A stretch of DNA of 64,000 nucleotides from [Clostridium] asparagiforme DSM 15981 (GCA_025149125.1 CP102272.1:2604001-2668000), one strand, 5' to 3'. Shown: positions 7,772 through 17,020, numbered from the stretch's first letter. Numbers and translations: made by a program. The notes: generated by a model not told the origin, from the sequence alone.

Positions 7772-8743
7772 TTAGCAGGAGACTGCCTTCTCGGCTTTGC
7801 TCTCGTCGGTCTGGACGGTGCGGGCGTAGAGATTGGCCAGCACGGCCCCGGAAATGTTGTGCCACACGCTGAACACCGCGCCGGGGATGGTCGCCAGCGG
7901 GTAAGCGGCAAAGTGGGTGGCGGCCAGGGAAGTGGCCAGGCCAGAGTTCTGCATACCCACCTCGATGGAGATCGCCCGGCATTTGGCAGGCTCCAGCTTT
8001 AACAGCTTGCCCACGCTGTAGCCGGTGGCGTAACCCAGCACATTGTGCAGGATTACCACGCCCACGATCAGCAGGCCGCTGGTCAGGATCTTGGCGGAGT
8101 TTGCGCTGACGACCGCCGCCACAATGGCAACGATGGCCGTGGTGGAGATCAGGGGCAGGATATCCACCACCTGCTGGGTGAAGCGGGAGAAGAAATGGTT
8201 GATCACGAAACCGGCCGCGATGGGCACGATCACCACCTTGATAATGGACATGAACATGCTGACCATATTCACATCCACCTTGGTACCCGCGTACACGTAG
8301 GTCAGAAGAGGGGTGAGGAAGGGGGCCAGCACGGTGGACACCGCGGTCATGCCCACAGACAAGGGAACGTCGCCCTTGGAGAGGTAGGTCATAACGTTGG
8401 AGGAGGTGCCGCCGGGGCAGGTTCCCACCAGGATGACGCCGATTGCCAGCTCCGGCGGCAGCCGGAAGAGCTTAGCCAGCAGAAATGCCAGCAGGGGCAT
8501 CAGGGTGAACTGTGCGATACAGCCGATGATCACGTCCTTGGGACGGGAAAATACCACCTTGAAGTCGCCGGGCTTTAAGGTGAGGCCCATGCCGAACATG
8601 ACGATTCCCAGCAGCGTGTTCACGTAGGAGGTCTTGATAAAGCTGACCGTCCCGGGGGCCAGCAGAGCCAGGGCCGCCACGGCGATCACAATGACGGCCA
8701 TGTACCTTCCGAAGAGATTGCTGAGTTTTTTCAGTGCGTTCAT
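7772..8743 (-). CDS. bile acid:sodium symporter (BASS) family transporter
   Basis: Integral membrane secondary transporter of the BASS family, 323 residues with about 10 hydrophobic helices. Family blocks are present: GIVMFGMGLTLKPGDF in helix 2, the sodium-site and crossover motif GTCPGGTSSNVMTYLSKGD, and IEVGMQNSGLATSLAATHF with the second unwound helix. Bacterial relatives move bile acids, pantoate, 2-keto acids or other organic anions. A T-box riboswitch sits in its leader, so expression should respond to a charged/uncharged tRNA; this argues for a substrate linked to amino acid metabolism (for example a keto acid or pantoate) and not for bile acids. The start codon follows AAAGGAGA. Transcription ends at the large inverted repeat downstream. 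Confidence 0.88.
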   Translation of the reverse strand: MNALKKLSNLFGRYMAVIVIAVAALALLAPGTVSFIKTSYVNTLLGIVMFGMGLTLKPGDFKVVFSRPKDVIIGCIAQFTLMPLLAFLLAKLFRLPPELAIGVILVGTCPGGTSSNVMTYLSKGDVPLSVGMTAVSTVLAPFLTPLLTYVYAGTKVDVNMVSMFMSIIKVVIVPIAAGFVINHFFSRFTQQVVDILPLISTTAIVAIVAAVVSANSAKILTSGLLIVGVVILHNVLGYATGYSVGKLLKLEPAKCRAISIEVGMQNSGLATSLAATHFAAYPLATIPGAVFSVWHNISGAVLANLYARTVQTDESKAEKAVSC

Positions 8744-8830
8744 AATTTGTTTCTCCTTTCAGTTTCCCTTGATTTGCCGCAGCAGACGGGCGGAGAGGGG
8801 GGAACCGGGGATTCCCGGCCCATTGCATTC

Positions 8831-9117
8831 AACAAAAAACGCCTCTGTCCCTCATATTCTGAGAGACAAAGGCGCTCGATTCCTCTGCGGTACCACTCTG
8901 ATTGCTGCCAAAGGCAGCCACTTAGCCACATCCAACAATGTGTGACGGTGTAACGGCCGCCAGCCGTCCGGACTTACAGGAAAACCGTTCAGTCCGAAAG
9001 CTCAGGGGTGATTTTCACCGGATTCTCCTGCTGCCTTCCACCTGCCGGCAGCTCTCTGTAAGGAGACGGTCCGAATACTTTTCCCCGTCATAGCCTGCTG
9101 TAGCTGTTCAATTTGTT
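8831..9117 (-). promoter_or_regulatory. T-box riboswitch leader of the BASS transporter
   Basis: Read on the minus strand, this leader has the order expected of a T-box. It begins with AAGTATTCGG (AGTA of the loop-E side), then AGAGAGCTGCC with a matching GGCAG as the stem I distal arm. GGTGAAAATCACC carries the likely specifier, a stem II/III region follows, and the T-box sequence AGAGTGGTACCGC (8899-8887) precedes a terminator (arms 8860-8874 and 8840-8854) with a T-run. The specifier is most simply ATC (Ile) followed by A; AAT (Asn) is the alternative. Confidence 0.88.
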
Positions 9118-9123
9118 GCGGTT

Positions 9124-9152
9124 ATTTTACCGCGTTAATCGGAAAAAGTCAA
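9124..9152 (-). promoter_or_regulatory. promoter of the T-box leader
   Basis: TTGACT (9152-9147) and TAAAAT (9129-9124) on the minus strand are 17 bases apart and lie immediately upstream of the T-box leader. Confidence 0.8.
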
Positions 9153-9216
9153 TTTAAATTTTGCACAATTTTGTCGGATAAATTTCAGCGCTGTTTGCCA
9201 AAGCGGCGGTGGGATG

Positions 9217-9281
9217 GTATAATCAAGGAAATGCAGCCCTTATCGTCAACCTGCGGTTGACGACAAAGTATAATCAAGGAA
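9217..9281 (+). repeat. 14-bp direct repeat GTATAATCAAGGAA, 51 bp apart
   Basis: Identical copies lie at 9217-9230 and 9268-9281. Each contains a TATAAT-like box and an AAGGAA purine stretch. The first copy is followed at once by an ATG that opens a 9-codon frame, the second leads to the acetyltransferase gene. A hairpin GTCAACC-TGC-GGTTGAC lies between them. Confidence 0.6.
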
Positions 9282-9305
9282 CCGATGAACGACGGAGGGA
9301 CAGCC

Positions 9306-9839
9306 ATGGGGATAAAGTACAGAAAAGCGGATATAAGGGATTTGGACGAGTTGGTGCGTTCGCGTCTGATGGTCCTTCGGGCGGCCAACGGATTGGAGGA
9401 AGGGGCGGAACTTTCGGAGGTGGAGTCTGAATCTGACACGTATTACCGGAGGGCCCTGGCGGACGGAAGCCATGTGGCCTATCTGGCTTATGACGGCGAT
9501 GTGCTGATCGGAACCGGGGGCGTGAGCTTTTTCCAGGTGCTGCCCACCTGCCACAATCCCAGCGGACAAAAGGCATATATTATGAACATGTACACAGAAC
9601 CCGGCTACCGCAGGCGGGGGATCGCCCGCCGCATGGTGGAGCTTCTGGTGGCGGAATCCGTGCACCGGGGCGTGGAGCGTATTTCCCTGGAGGCCACCAA
9701 AATGGGGAGGACCCTCTACGCGGCCTGCGGTTTTGTGCCGCTGCCGAATGAGATGGAACTGGCGGAGGAACGGATCGGGCGATATGGGATAGCGGCGGCC
9801 CGGGGGCCGGAACGTGATTCGCCGCCGGACCGGCGATAA
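9306..9839 (+). CDS. GNAT-family N-acetyltransferase
   Basis: Predicted acetyl-CoA dependent acetyltransferase of the GNAT fold, 177 residues. The acetyl-CoA binding motif A is clear: IMNMYTEPGYRRRGIARRMV, with the R-R-x-G-I-A pyrophosphate loop, followed by motif B ISLEATKMGRTLYAACGF. An N-terminal strand-helix pair starts with YRKADIRDLDELV. I chose ATG 9306 because GGAGGG lies 7 bases before it; an in-frame ATG at 9285 lacks a site. The last 20 residues are Pro/Arg-rich and probably disordered. The acetyl acceptor is unknown. A DUF3592-like gene begins 15 bases later and may be cotranscribed. Confidence 0.85.
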   Translation: MGIKYRKADIRDLDELVRSRLMVLRAANGLEEGAELSEVESESDTYYRRALADGSHVAYLAYDGDVLIGTGGVSFFQVLPTCHNPSGQKAYIMNMYTEPGYRRRGIARRMVELLVAESVHRGVERISLEATKMGRTLYAACGFVPLPNEMELAEERIGRYGIAAARGPERDSPPDRR

Positions 9840-9854
9840 AGGGAGGGAGAGCAG

Positions 9855-10355
9855 ATGGGCAGAAGAAGGAAAATGAACGGGATGGCACTCTTTATGTATC
9901 TGTTTGGCGGTATCTGGGCCGTAGTGGGAACCATCTTTCTGGTGACAGGGCTTGTGGGATTTCTGAACGCGGATTCGCAGCCGGCCTTTTTAAACCTGAT
10001 GTTTACAGGACTTGGCGGCCTGTTCGCGGCGATTGGATACACTATTTTGCTGCTGCAGGTGTTCCGCGCCCGCAGAAAAAAGAGGCTGCTTGAAAATGGA
10101 CGCCGCGTCTATGCACAGCTGGGGGAGATTTATCAGGACACCTCCGTCGCAGTGAACGGGCGATACCTGTGGAGGGTGAGCTGCCAGTATATGGACGAGC
10201 GCGGCACCATGCACATATTCCGCAGCGACGGGCTGAATTTCGATCCCAGCGGGCTTTTGACCGGGCTTCAGATTCCGGTATACCTGGAAGAAGGCAGGCC
10301 GGACCACTACGCGGTGGATCTGGACGCAGTGCTGCCCAGGATCGAAATCCATTGA
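9855..10355 (+). CDS. DUF3592-like membrane protein
   Basis: A 166-residue protein with two N-terminal transmembrane helices (about residues 11-35 and 46-67), a basic cytoplasmic stretch (RARRKKR), and a small beta-rich domain (about 78-160) that resembles the DUF3592 type: GRRVYAQLGEIY, then YLWRVSCQY and a closing IPVYLEEGRPDHYAVDLD. That pattern, with a strand ending in 'V-Y-x-D/E-x-x-x-P-x-x-Y-x-V-D', is often seen in bacterial membrane proteins of unknown function. The start follows GGGAGGGAGAG. It probably shares a transcript with the acetyltransferase upstream. No function is assigned. Confidence 0.6.
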   Translation: MGRRRKMNGMALFMYLFGGIWAVVGTIFLVTGLVGFLNADSQPAFLNLMFTGLGGLFAAIGYTILLLQVFRARRKKRLLENGRRVYAQLGEIYQDTSVAVNGRYLWRVSCQYMDERGTMHIFRSDGLNFDPSGLLTGLQIPVYLEEGRPDHYAVDLDAVLPRIEIH

Positions 10356-10507
10356 CGAGCCGCCCGGACGGCCGCGCCCTTTAAGGAAAATGTAAGGTTG
10401 CGTAACCAAAAAGGACTTGCTTTTTTTGGTAAAGTTTGTATAATGGGAAACGGACTAAGGGTAAGCAACTCAAAGGTGAGGCTTATGCATCCAGGAGGCA
10501 GAAGTGT

Positions 10508-10657
10508 ATGAGAATCCGTAAAATACTGGGCGGCGTCGCCTGGTTCATGCTGGCGGCTGGCTTGGTTTTGTTCAACGCCGTGGCAGCGGACGCACAGGTT
10601 ACGGAACCGTATGAGGTTCAGAATACCGTGTGCCGGACATCTTGTGAAACCCCATGA
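10508..10657 (+). CDS. 49-residue secreted or membrane mini-protein
   Basis: A short gene with a good ribosome site (AGGAGG, 9 bases before the ATG) and a strong terminator 22 bases after the stop. The product has a basic start (MRIRKIL), a hydrophobic stretch of about 18 residues ending VAADAQ, which looks like a signal peptide with an A-x-A cleavage site, and a mature part of about 22 residues ending VQNTVCRTSCETP with two cysteines. It has its own terminator, so it appears to be a genuine small transcript. I do not recognise it; a secreted signalling or antimicrobial-like peptide, or a small membrane protein, are possibilities without further support. Confidence 0.5.
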   Translation: MRIRKILGGVAWFMLAAGLVLFNAVAADAQVTEPYEVQNTVCRTSCETP

Positions 10658-10679
10658 TGTCAAAGCTTGAAATGCAGTT

Positions 10680-10712
10680 GGGAGCGCAGGGATTGCGCTC
10701 CCGATTTTTTTG
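10680..10712 (+). terminator. terminator after the mini-protein gene
   Basis: GGGAGCGC (10680-10687) pairs with GCGCTCCC (10695-10702), followed by GATTTTTTTG. Confidence 0.9.
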
Positions 10713-10875
10713 TTTTGGGAAATATTTTCCCATCCGCCCATTTTATCCCCGGCCGATAGCACAACTTTTGCAATGTAATCAACAAAAACGGATATGGATT
10801 CCCGGACGGCGGGGTGGTAAGATAGAACCATCAGAAACAGGAAGTTTCCACAACAAGAATCAGGAGGAAAAGGTT

Positions 10876-12495
10876 ATGCGTTTACTGGATCGTGAGTTGA
10901 AAGACAAGAGCGTATGGGAGAAAGCCGGCATTGAGCTGCCAGGGTTTGACCGCGAGGTGATGAAGGCGGAGACCGCGAAATGCCCCCAGTGGGTACACTT
11001 CGGCGCAGGCAATATTTTCCGGGCGTTTCCGGCGGCCCTTCAGCAGAAGCTGTTAAACGAGGGCGTGGAGAAAACCGGTATCATCGTGGCGGAGGGTTAT
11101 GACTATGAGATCGTGAAAAAGGCTTACCGTCCCCAGGATGATTTAAGCCTGCTGGTGACCCTGAAGGCCAACGGGACCATTGAGAAGACCGTGATCGGCA
11201 GTCTGGCACAGTCCCTGACCGTGGATCGCCACGACGAGGCGGACTGGAACCGGCTGAAAGAGATTTTTGCCAGCAAAAGCCTGCAGATGGTCAGCTTCAC
11301 CATCACTGAGAAGGGCTACAGCCTGACCGGAATGGACGGAAACTACCGCGGAGATGTGGCGGCGGACTTTGAGGCCGGTCCGGACAAGGCGGACAGCTAT
11401 ATCGGCAAGCTGGCGGCGCTCTGCTACCACCGCTATGCAAACGGCAGGCTGCCGCTGGCTCTGGTGAGCATGGACAACTGCTCCCACAACGGCGACAAGC
11501 TTTACGCCGCGGTGCACGCATACGCTGAGGCTTGGACCAAAAACGGCCTGGTGGACGAGGGCTTTCTGGCCTACATCGAGAACCCGGAAAACGTCTCCTT
11601 CCCCTGGAGCATGATCGATAAGATCACTCCCCGGCCGGACGACAGCGTGAAGAAGATGCTGGAGGAAGTGGGCTTCACGGACACCGAGAGCATCGTCACC
11701 AGCAAGAATACCTACGTGGCGCCCTTTGTGAATGCGGAGGAGGCCGAGTACCTGGTGATTGAGGATGCATTCCCCAATGGCCGCCCGGCTCTGGAGAAGT
11801 CCGGTGTGATGTTCACCACCCGGGAGACCGTTGAGAAGGTGGAGCGCATGAAGGTCTGCACCTGCTTAAATCCCCTGCACACCACCCTGGCTGTGTACGG
11901 CTGCCTGCTGGGCTACACCAAGATCAGCGAGGAGATGAAGGACCAGGATCTGGTGAAGCTGGTGGAGATCATCGGCTACAAGGAAGGTTTGCCGGTAGTC
12001 ACCGACCCGGGCATCCTCTCCCCCAAAAAGTTCATCGACGAGGTGCTGCAGATCCGCGTTCCCAACCCCTTCATGCCGGACACGCCCCAGCGCATCGCCT
12101 GCGACACCTCCCAGAAGCTGTCCATCCGCTTTGGCGAGACTATCAAGGAGTACGCCGCCAGACCGGAGTTACAGGTTTCCGATTTGAAATTCATTCCCAT
12201 GGTGCAGGCCGGCTGGTGTCGTTATCTGCTGGGCGTGGACGACGAGGGCAAGACCTTTACCGTCAGCCCGGATCCCATGTACGAGTCCCTGGCAAAGCAG
12301 CTTGAGGGTGTGAAGGTCGGGGAGGCCTGCGACGTGCACAAGGTCCTGGAGCCGATTTTGAGCAACGCCAAGATCTTCGGCGTAAACCTCTACGAGGTTG
12401 GCCTGGGCGAGAGGGTGGAGGACATCTTCACCGAGCTGGCCGCCGGTCCCGGCGCTGTGAGAGCAACGCTGAAAAAGCATTTGGCCGAAGCGTAA
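10876..12495 (+). CDS. mannitol dehydrogenase/fructuronate reductase family oxidoreductase
   Basis: Cytoplasmic NAD(P)-dependent polyol or sugar-acid dehydrogenase of the long-chain mannitol dehydrogenase family, 539 residues. The N-terminal Rossmann domain shows WVHFGAGNIFRAF (G-x-G-N-x-x-R, about residues 39-51), and the C-terminal helical domain holds VCTCLNPLHTTLAVYGCLLG, the family block with the substrate-binding N-x-x-H-T. Family members interconvert fructuronate and mannonate, or mannitol and fructose; the Cys-rich CTCLNPLHT form is common in fructuronate-type enzymes. The open frame extends further upstream, but ATG 10876 has AGGAGG 8 bases before it. It is not flanked by other hexuronate genes, so the substrate stays open. 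A strong terminator follows. Confidence 0.85.
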   Translation: MRLLDRELKDKSVWEKAGIELPGFDREVMKAETAKCPQWVHFGAGNIFRAFPAALQQKLLNEGVEKTGIIVAEGYDYEIVKKAYRPQDDLSLLVTLKANGTIEKTVIGSLAQSLTVDRHDEADWNRLKEIFASKSLQMVSFTITEKGYSLTGMDGNYRGDVAADFEAGPDKADSYIGKLAALCYHRYANGRLPLALVSMDNCSHNGDKLYAAVHAYAEAWTKNGLVDEGFLAYIENPENVSFPWSMIDKITPRPDDSVKKMLEEVGFTDTESIVTSKNTYVAPFVNAEEAEYLVIEDAFPNGRPALEKSGVMFTTRETVEKVERMKVCTCLNPLHTTLAVYGCLLGYTKISEEMKDQDLVKLVEIIGYKEGLPVVTDPGILSPKKFIDEVLQIRVPNPFMPDTPQRIACDTSQKLSIRFGETIKEYAARPELQVSDLKFIPMVQAGWCRYLLGVDDEGKTFTVSPDPMYESLAKQLEGVKVGEACDVHKVLEPILSNAKIFGVNLYEVGLGERVEDIFTELAAGPGAVRATLKKHLAEA

Positions 12496-12563
12496 ACCGC
12501 TGTTTTGAACCGTTCATTTTACCGGATATAACAGACCGCCGGCGCGGACCGCTGGCGATGGTC

Positions 12564-12597
12564 GGAATCCCCTCCGTGCGAGGGGGTTCCTTTTTTT
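12564..12597 (+). terminator. terminator after the dehydrogenase gene
   Basis: GGAATCCCCTC pairs with GAGGGGGTTCC around CGTGC, followed by seven T bases. Confidence 0.9.
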
Positions 12598-12872
12598 AGC
12601 GGAATGGGCTATTGGCGATGATTTAAAAAAAAGGCAAGAGTGGAGGAGGGAGACTGGATACAAGTTGCATTTAACAGAAATGTGGGATGAATTTAATGAA
12701 TTTGTAATGCTTTTGTCATATTTTCATGTACAAATTGGAAAAACTGTGATATTATATTGAGAAACGACGGATGGGGTGAAATCCGCTTGAAAATACAGGC
12801 GTTTGCCTTTTAATATAGATTTCAAATGCCCGTTTGGGCGAAATAGAATATTGAGAAAGACAGAGGTTTCGT

Positions 12873-14225
12873 ATGAGAAAGTGGATAGCGGCAGGCGTGC
12901 TTGCGCTCGCTTTGACCGGCTGCACCCGATACGAACCGGTGGAGGAATTCCCAGACATAGAATACGACAGTACCGCCGCCACAGAGGCCGCTCAGGAGAG
13001 CACCGAGGCTGAGACGGAAGGCGGGGAGGAAGCGGTGATCTCCATCTCCGCGTACCCGGAGCGGGAGCGCGTGAAGGTGAAGGGGATTTATGTCTCGGCC
13101 TATGTGGCCGGCACCGGCGATATGATTGACCGCATTATCGAGCAGATGGACCAGACGGAGTTAAACGCCATGGTCATCGACGTAAAGGACGACCAGGGCA
13201 GGATTACATTCGCCATGGATTCACCCACGGTCAATGAAATCGGGGCGAGCAAAGTGTTTATCAACGACATGCCGGCCCTAATTCAAAAGTTGAAGGATCA
13301 CAATATTTACCCCATCGCCCGGGTGGTGGCCTTTCGGGACCCCTACCTGGCGGAGCAGAAGCCGGAGTGGAGCCTCCATGTTGCGGACGGCGGCATTTAT
13401 CGGGACAACAAGGGGCTTGCCTGGGTGAATCCCTACCGCCAGGAGGTGTGGGATTACCTGGTGGAGGTGGGCAAGAAGGCGGGGGAGATCGGATTTTCCG
13501 AGATTCAGTTCGATTACATCCGCTTTGCAGTGGACCGCACCATGAAGGACGTGGTCTTTGACCCGGAGGACACGAAGGGGCGCAGCAAGGAGGAGGCCAT
13601 CACCGAGTTCATCAGCTATGCCTACGACGCTTTGGCCCGGGAGGGCCTGATGGTGTCCGCGGACGTGTTCGGAACCATTATCCGCAGCGGCGAGGACGCC
13701 CAGGCCGTGGGTCAGGATTACGGCGAGATGGCCAGACATCTGGACTACCTGTGTCCCATGATCTACCCCTCCCATTACGGGGACGGGAATTTTGGCATCG
13801 AGCACCCGGACACGCAGCCCTACGACACGATTTTGAACGCCCTCAAGGGCTCCAAGGACGTGCTGGCCAAGGCAAAAGCGGAACATGAAAACGGCAGGCA
13901 GGCCATTGTGCGCCCATGGCTTCAGGACTTTACGGCTTCCTACCTGAAGAATTACATCGACTACGGCGACGAACAGGTGCGGGCCCAGATCCAGGCGGTC
14001 TACGACGCGGGTTACGACGAGTGGATTCTGTGGGACGCCGGGGTTTCTTATCACTACGGCGGCTTGCTGACGCCGGAGGAAGCAGCCCGGGAGGAACAGG
14101 AGATTCAGGAATCCAGGGCCGAGGAGGCCAGGCTGGAGGAAAGCCGGGCCGCGCAGAGCAGCGCGGCGGCGGAGAGCGGGGCAGCGGCAGCAGACAGTGG
14201 CGGAGCGCCTGTGGGCGGCAGTTGA
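12873..14225 (+). CDS. DUF4015-type putative glycoside hydrolase lipoprotein
   Basis: Predicted cell-surface lipoprotein of 450 residues. The signal peptide ends in the lipobox LTGC (Cys17), followed by an acidic Thr/Glu linker (about residues 20-50). The main domain (about 60-400) is a TIM-barrel of the DUF4015 putative glycoside hydrolase family: VKGIYVSAYVAG, LNAMVIDVKDDQGRI, YPIARVVAFRDPYLA, FSEIQFDYIRF, LMVSADVFGT and LDYLCPMIYPSHYG mark successive beta strands with acidic residues at their ends. The tail (about 405-450) is Glu/Ala/Ser rich and low in complexity. Substrate is unknown; cell wall or capsule glycans would suit a surface-anchored protein. No partner genes are adjacent. Confidence 0.82.
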   Translation: MRKWIAAGVLALALTGCTRYEPVEEFPDIEYDSTAATEAAQESTEAETEGGEEAVISISAYPERERVKVKGIYVSAYVAGTGDMIDRIIEQMDQTELNAMVIDVKDDQGRITFAMDSPTVNEIGASKVFINDMPALIQKLKDHNIYPIARVVAFRDPYLAEQKPEWSLHVADGGIYRDNKGLAWVNPYRQEVWDYLVEVGKKAGEIGFSEIQFDYIRFAVDRTMKDVVFDPEDTKGRSKEEAITEFISYAYDALAREGLMVSADVFGTIIRSGEDAQAVGQDYGEMARHLDYLCPMIYPSHYGDGNFGIEHPDTQPYDTILNALKGSKDVLAKAKAEHENGRQAIVRPWLQDFTASYLKNYIDYGDEQVRAQIQAVYDAGYDEWILWDAGVSYHYGGLLTPEEAAREEQEIQESRAEEARLEESRAAQSSAAAESGAAAADSGGAPVGGS

Positions 14226-14392
14226 GCTGCGGCAGACGGCAGCTGAGCCGCGGCAGGCGGCAGCAAAAACAACGTCAGGCGGAACAAGAAATTACTAACA
14301 ATGGATATACGGCAGACAGGGGGATTTCAGGGAAGTCCCCCTGTTTCTGCCCCATTTAGCGTGTAACGCTTTGGAAGAGAGGAAGGACACAG

Positions 14393-15067
14393 ATGGATAG
14401 AACACCCAGGCCGGGAGAATTTTACCGGCATTTTAAGAACAAGCTTTATCAGATTATCGGAATTGCAGCCCATTCGGAGACAGGGGAGGCCATGGTGGTG
14501 TACCAGGCTCTCTACGGAGATTTCGGCCTTTACGTGCGCCCCCTGACCATGTTTGTCAGCGAGGTGGACCGGGAGAAATATCCGGAAGCTGCCCAGAAAT
14601 ACCGCTTTGAACGGGTTGTGCCGGGGGCGGAGGGAGGTTTTGTGAGCGCAGAGACCACATCGTCCGGCCCGCAAACCGTTGACGCAGACCTCCCGGTAAC
14701 CGCCCGGTCCGCCACCCTGGACTCCTCCGGCAGCCCGACCCGGGGCCCGGCACCAAGCCCGGTAACCGCCCAATCCGCTGCCTCAACCCGGGGCCCGGCA
14801 CCCGGCCGGGTCTCCGTCCAACCCTCTGAGCCAACCCCCAACCCCTACCTCATGGCCTTCCTGGAAGCGGAAAACGCCGACGGCCAGCTGGCCGCGCTGA
14901 TGGCCATGGACGGTCATGTGGGCCAGGAGGAGGTGGACTGCCTGCGGGTGGTGTTGGAGATGGGACCGGGCGGCGGGAGCATATCCAAACAGCTGACGGA
15001 TATTAGGAAATATTTGGAAATGCAGCGCCGCTACGACGGTTCCCGCTTGCGGGATCGGCTGAATTAG
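14393..15067 (+). CDS. DUF1653 domain protein with repeat-rich linker
   Basis: A 224-residue protein of two parts. Residues 1-75 are a DUF1653 domain: PRPGEFYRHFKNKLYQIIGI, VVYQALYGDFGLYVRPLTMF and the motif FVSEVDREKYP, a small beta domain of unknown function common in Firmicutes. Residues 85-155 form a Pro/Ser/Thr-rich linker encoded by a degenerate DNA repeat (14694 onward and 14759 onward), with TRGPAP twice. The last 70 residues are predicted helical and contain AALMAMDGHVGQEEVDCLR. The gene starts after AAGAGAGGAAGG and ends 28 bases before uvrC, so the two are probably cotranscribed. Confidence 0.7.
   Translation: MDRTPRPGEFYRHFKNKLYQIIGIAAHSETGEAMVVYQALYGDFGLYVRPLTMFVSEVDREKYPEAAQKYRFERVVPGAEGGFVSAETTSSGPQTVDADLPVTARSATLDSSGSPTRGPAPSPVTAQSAASTRGPAPGRVSVQPSEPTPNPYLMAFLEAENADGQLAALMAMDGHVGQEEVDCLRVVLEMGPGGGSISKQLTDIRKYLEMQRRYDGSRLRDRLN
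14694..14806 (+). repeat. degenerate tandem repeat in the DUF1653 gene linker
   Basis: CCCGGTAACCGCCC occurs at about 14694 and 14759, and ACCCGGGGCCCGGCACC at about 14738 and 14790, giving two units of unequal length. It encodes the Pro/Thr-rich linker and is very GC-rich. Confidence 0.6.
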
Positions 15068-15094
15068 GTTAAGATAGTAGAGGGTGATGAACAG

Positions 15095-17020
15095 TTGTTT
15101 GATTTAGAAGAAGAATTAAAAAAACTTCCGGCCTCGCCGGGGGTCTATCTGATGCACAATAACCGGGACGAGATAATCTATGTGGGCAAGGCCATCAGCT
15201 TAAAGAACCGGGTGCGGCAGTATTTCCAGAGCAGCCGCAACAAGACGGCCAAAATCGAGCAGATGGTGTCCCACATCGCCTGGTTCGAATATATTCTCAC
15301 GGACTCGGAGCTGGAGGCTCTGGTGCTGGAGTGCAACCTGATCAAGGAGCACAGGCCCAGGTACAACACCATGCTCAAGGACGACAAGACATATCCCTAT
15401 ATCAAGGCCACGGTAGGCGAGGAATTTCCCCGGCTGCTTTTTTCCCGTGACATGAAAAAGGACGGGAAAAGCCGGTATTTCGGCCCCTACACCAGCGCGG
15501 GGGCGGTGAAGGACACTCTGGACCTGATCCACAAGCTGTACCGCATCCGCACCTGTAACCGGAACCTGCCCCGGGATACGGGCAAGGAGCGCCCCTGCCT
15601 GAACTACCACATCAAGCAGTGCGACGCCCCCTGCCAGGGCTACATTTCCCGGGAGGACTATTTAAAATCCTTCGGCCAGGCCCTGGATTTCTTAAACGGC
15701 CGCTACGCGCCCCTGATCAAATCCTTAGAGGAGAAAATGAATCAGGCCAGCGAGGACATGGAGTTTGAGCGGGCCATCGAGTACCGGGAACTGTTGAACA
15801 GCGTAAAGCAGGTGGCCCAGAAACAGAAGATCACCAGCAGCGGCCGGGAGGACCGGGATATCATCGCCATGGCCCGGGACGAGCAGGACGCGGTGGTTCA
15901 GGTATTCTTCATCCGGGAGGGCAAGCTGATCGGCAGGGACCATTTTCATCTGCAGGCGGCCACGGCGGAAAACGACGGGGAGATTCTGGACAGCTTTATC
16001 AAGCAGTTTTACGCCGGAACCCCCTTTATCCCCCGGGAGCTGTGGCTCCAGGTGCCGGTAATGGACGAGGAAGTCATCAGCCGCTGGCTCACCGAACGGC
16101 GGGGCCAGAAGGTAAAGATCGTGGTGCCCAAGAAGGGCGAGAAGGAGCGGCTGGTGGAATTGGCGGCCCGAAACGCGGTTTTGGTGCTCTCCCAGGACAA
16201 GGAGCGCATCAAGAAGGAGGAGCTGCGCACCATCGGAGCCATGAACCAGGTGGGCGGGCTCATCGGCCTGGACGGCGTCCGGCGTATCGAGGCATTCGAT
16301 ATCTCCAACACCAGCGGCGTGGAGTCTGTGGGTTCCATGGTGGTCTACGAGGACGGCAGGCCCAAGCGCAGCGACTACCGCAAATTCAAAATCCGCACGG
16401 TCAAGGGGCCGGACGACTACGCCTCCATGCGGGAGGTGCTGACCAGGCGCTTCTCCCACGGCCTGCGGGAGGTCCGGGAACACCGGGAATCGGGGGAGGA
16501 TCTGTCCGCAGGCAGTTTCACCCGTTTCCCGGACCTGATCATGATGGACGGCGGCCGGGGCCAGGTGAACATCGCCCTGGAGGTACTGAACTCCCTGGGA
16601 CTGTCCATCCCGGTCTGCGGCATGGTGAAGGATGATTTTCACCGGACCCGGGGACTCTACTACAACAATGTGGAGGTGCCCATTGACCGGCACAGCGAGG
16701 GCTTCCGCCTGATTACCCGGATCCAGGACGAGGCCCACCGCTTCGCCATCGAGTACCACCGAAGCCTGCGGGGCAAGGGCCAGGTGAAGTCCGTGCTGGA
16801 CGACATCCCCGGCATCGGCCCGGCAAGGCGCAAGGCGCTGATGCGGGAGTTTAAGGATATCGAGGCCATCCGTGCAGCGGAGGTGGAGGATCTTGCGAAG
16901 GTGCCCCAGATGAACGAGCGGGCGGCCCGCCAGGTTTACGAGTTTTTCCGCAAGCCGGCCGTCGGCTCAGAAGCGCCGGACAGCGATCCCACAACATCGG
17001 AAATTGCGCGAAACACATGA
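15095..17020 (+). CDS. uvrC: excinuclease ABC subunit C
   Basis: UvrC makes both incisions in nucleotide excision repair after UvrAB has marked a DNA lesion. The 641 residues carry the complete domain set. There is a GIY-YIG nuclease at the start ([19 protein letters not shown]) and a Cys-rich region ([20 protein letters not shown]). The UVR coiled-coil (about 200-235) is followed by the RNase H-like nuclease ([21 protein letters not shown] and [15 protein letters not shown]), and a C-terminal helix-hairpin-helix pair ([15 protein letters not shown]) closes the protein. The start is a TTG after AGAGGGTGATG. It heads the conserved uvrC-hprK-murB-whiA block. Confidence 0.95.
   Translation: MFDLEEELKKLPASPGVYLMHNNRDEIIYVGKAISLKNRVRQYFQSSRNKTAKIEQMVSHIAWFEYILTDSELEALVLECNLIKEHRPRYNTMLKDDKTYPYIKATVGEEFPRLLFSRDMKKDGKSRYFGPYTSAGAVKDTLDLIHKLYRIRTCNRNLPRDTGKERPCLNYHIKQCDAPCQGYISREDYLKSFGQALDFLNGRYAPLIKSLEEKMNQASEDMEFERAIEYRELLNSVKQVAQKQKITSSGREDRDIIAMARDEQDAVVQVFFIREGKLIGRDHFHLQAATAENDGEILDSFIKQFYAGTPFIPRELWLQVPVMDEEVISRWLTERRGQKVKIVVPKKGEKERLVELAARNAVLVLSQDKERIKKEELRTIGAMNQVGGLIGLDGVRRIEAFDISNTSGVESVGSMVVYEDGRPKRSDYRKFKIRTVKGPDDYASMREVLTRRFSHGLREVREHRESGEDLSAGSFTRFPDLIMMDGGRGQVNIALEVLNSLGLSIPVCGMVKDDFHRTRGLYYNNVEVPIDRHSEGFRLITRIQDEAHRFAIEYHRSLRGKGQVKSVLDDIPGIGPARRKALMREFKDIEAIRAAEVEDLAKVPQMNERAARQVYEFFRKPAVGSEAPDSDPTTSEIARNT

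Noticed and set aside
15725..16759. 344-codon open frame opposite uvrC
   Set aside because: Shadow frame; the uvrC domains are complete on the plus strand.
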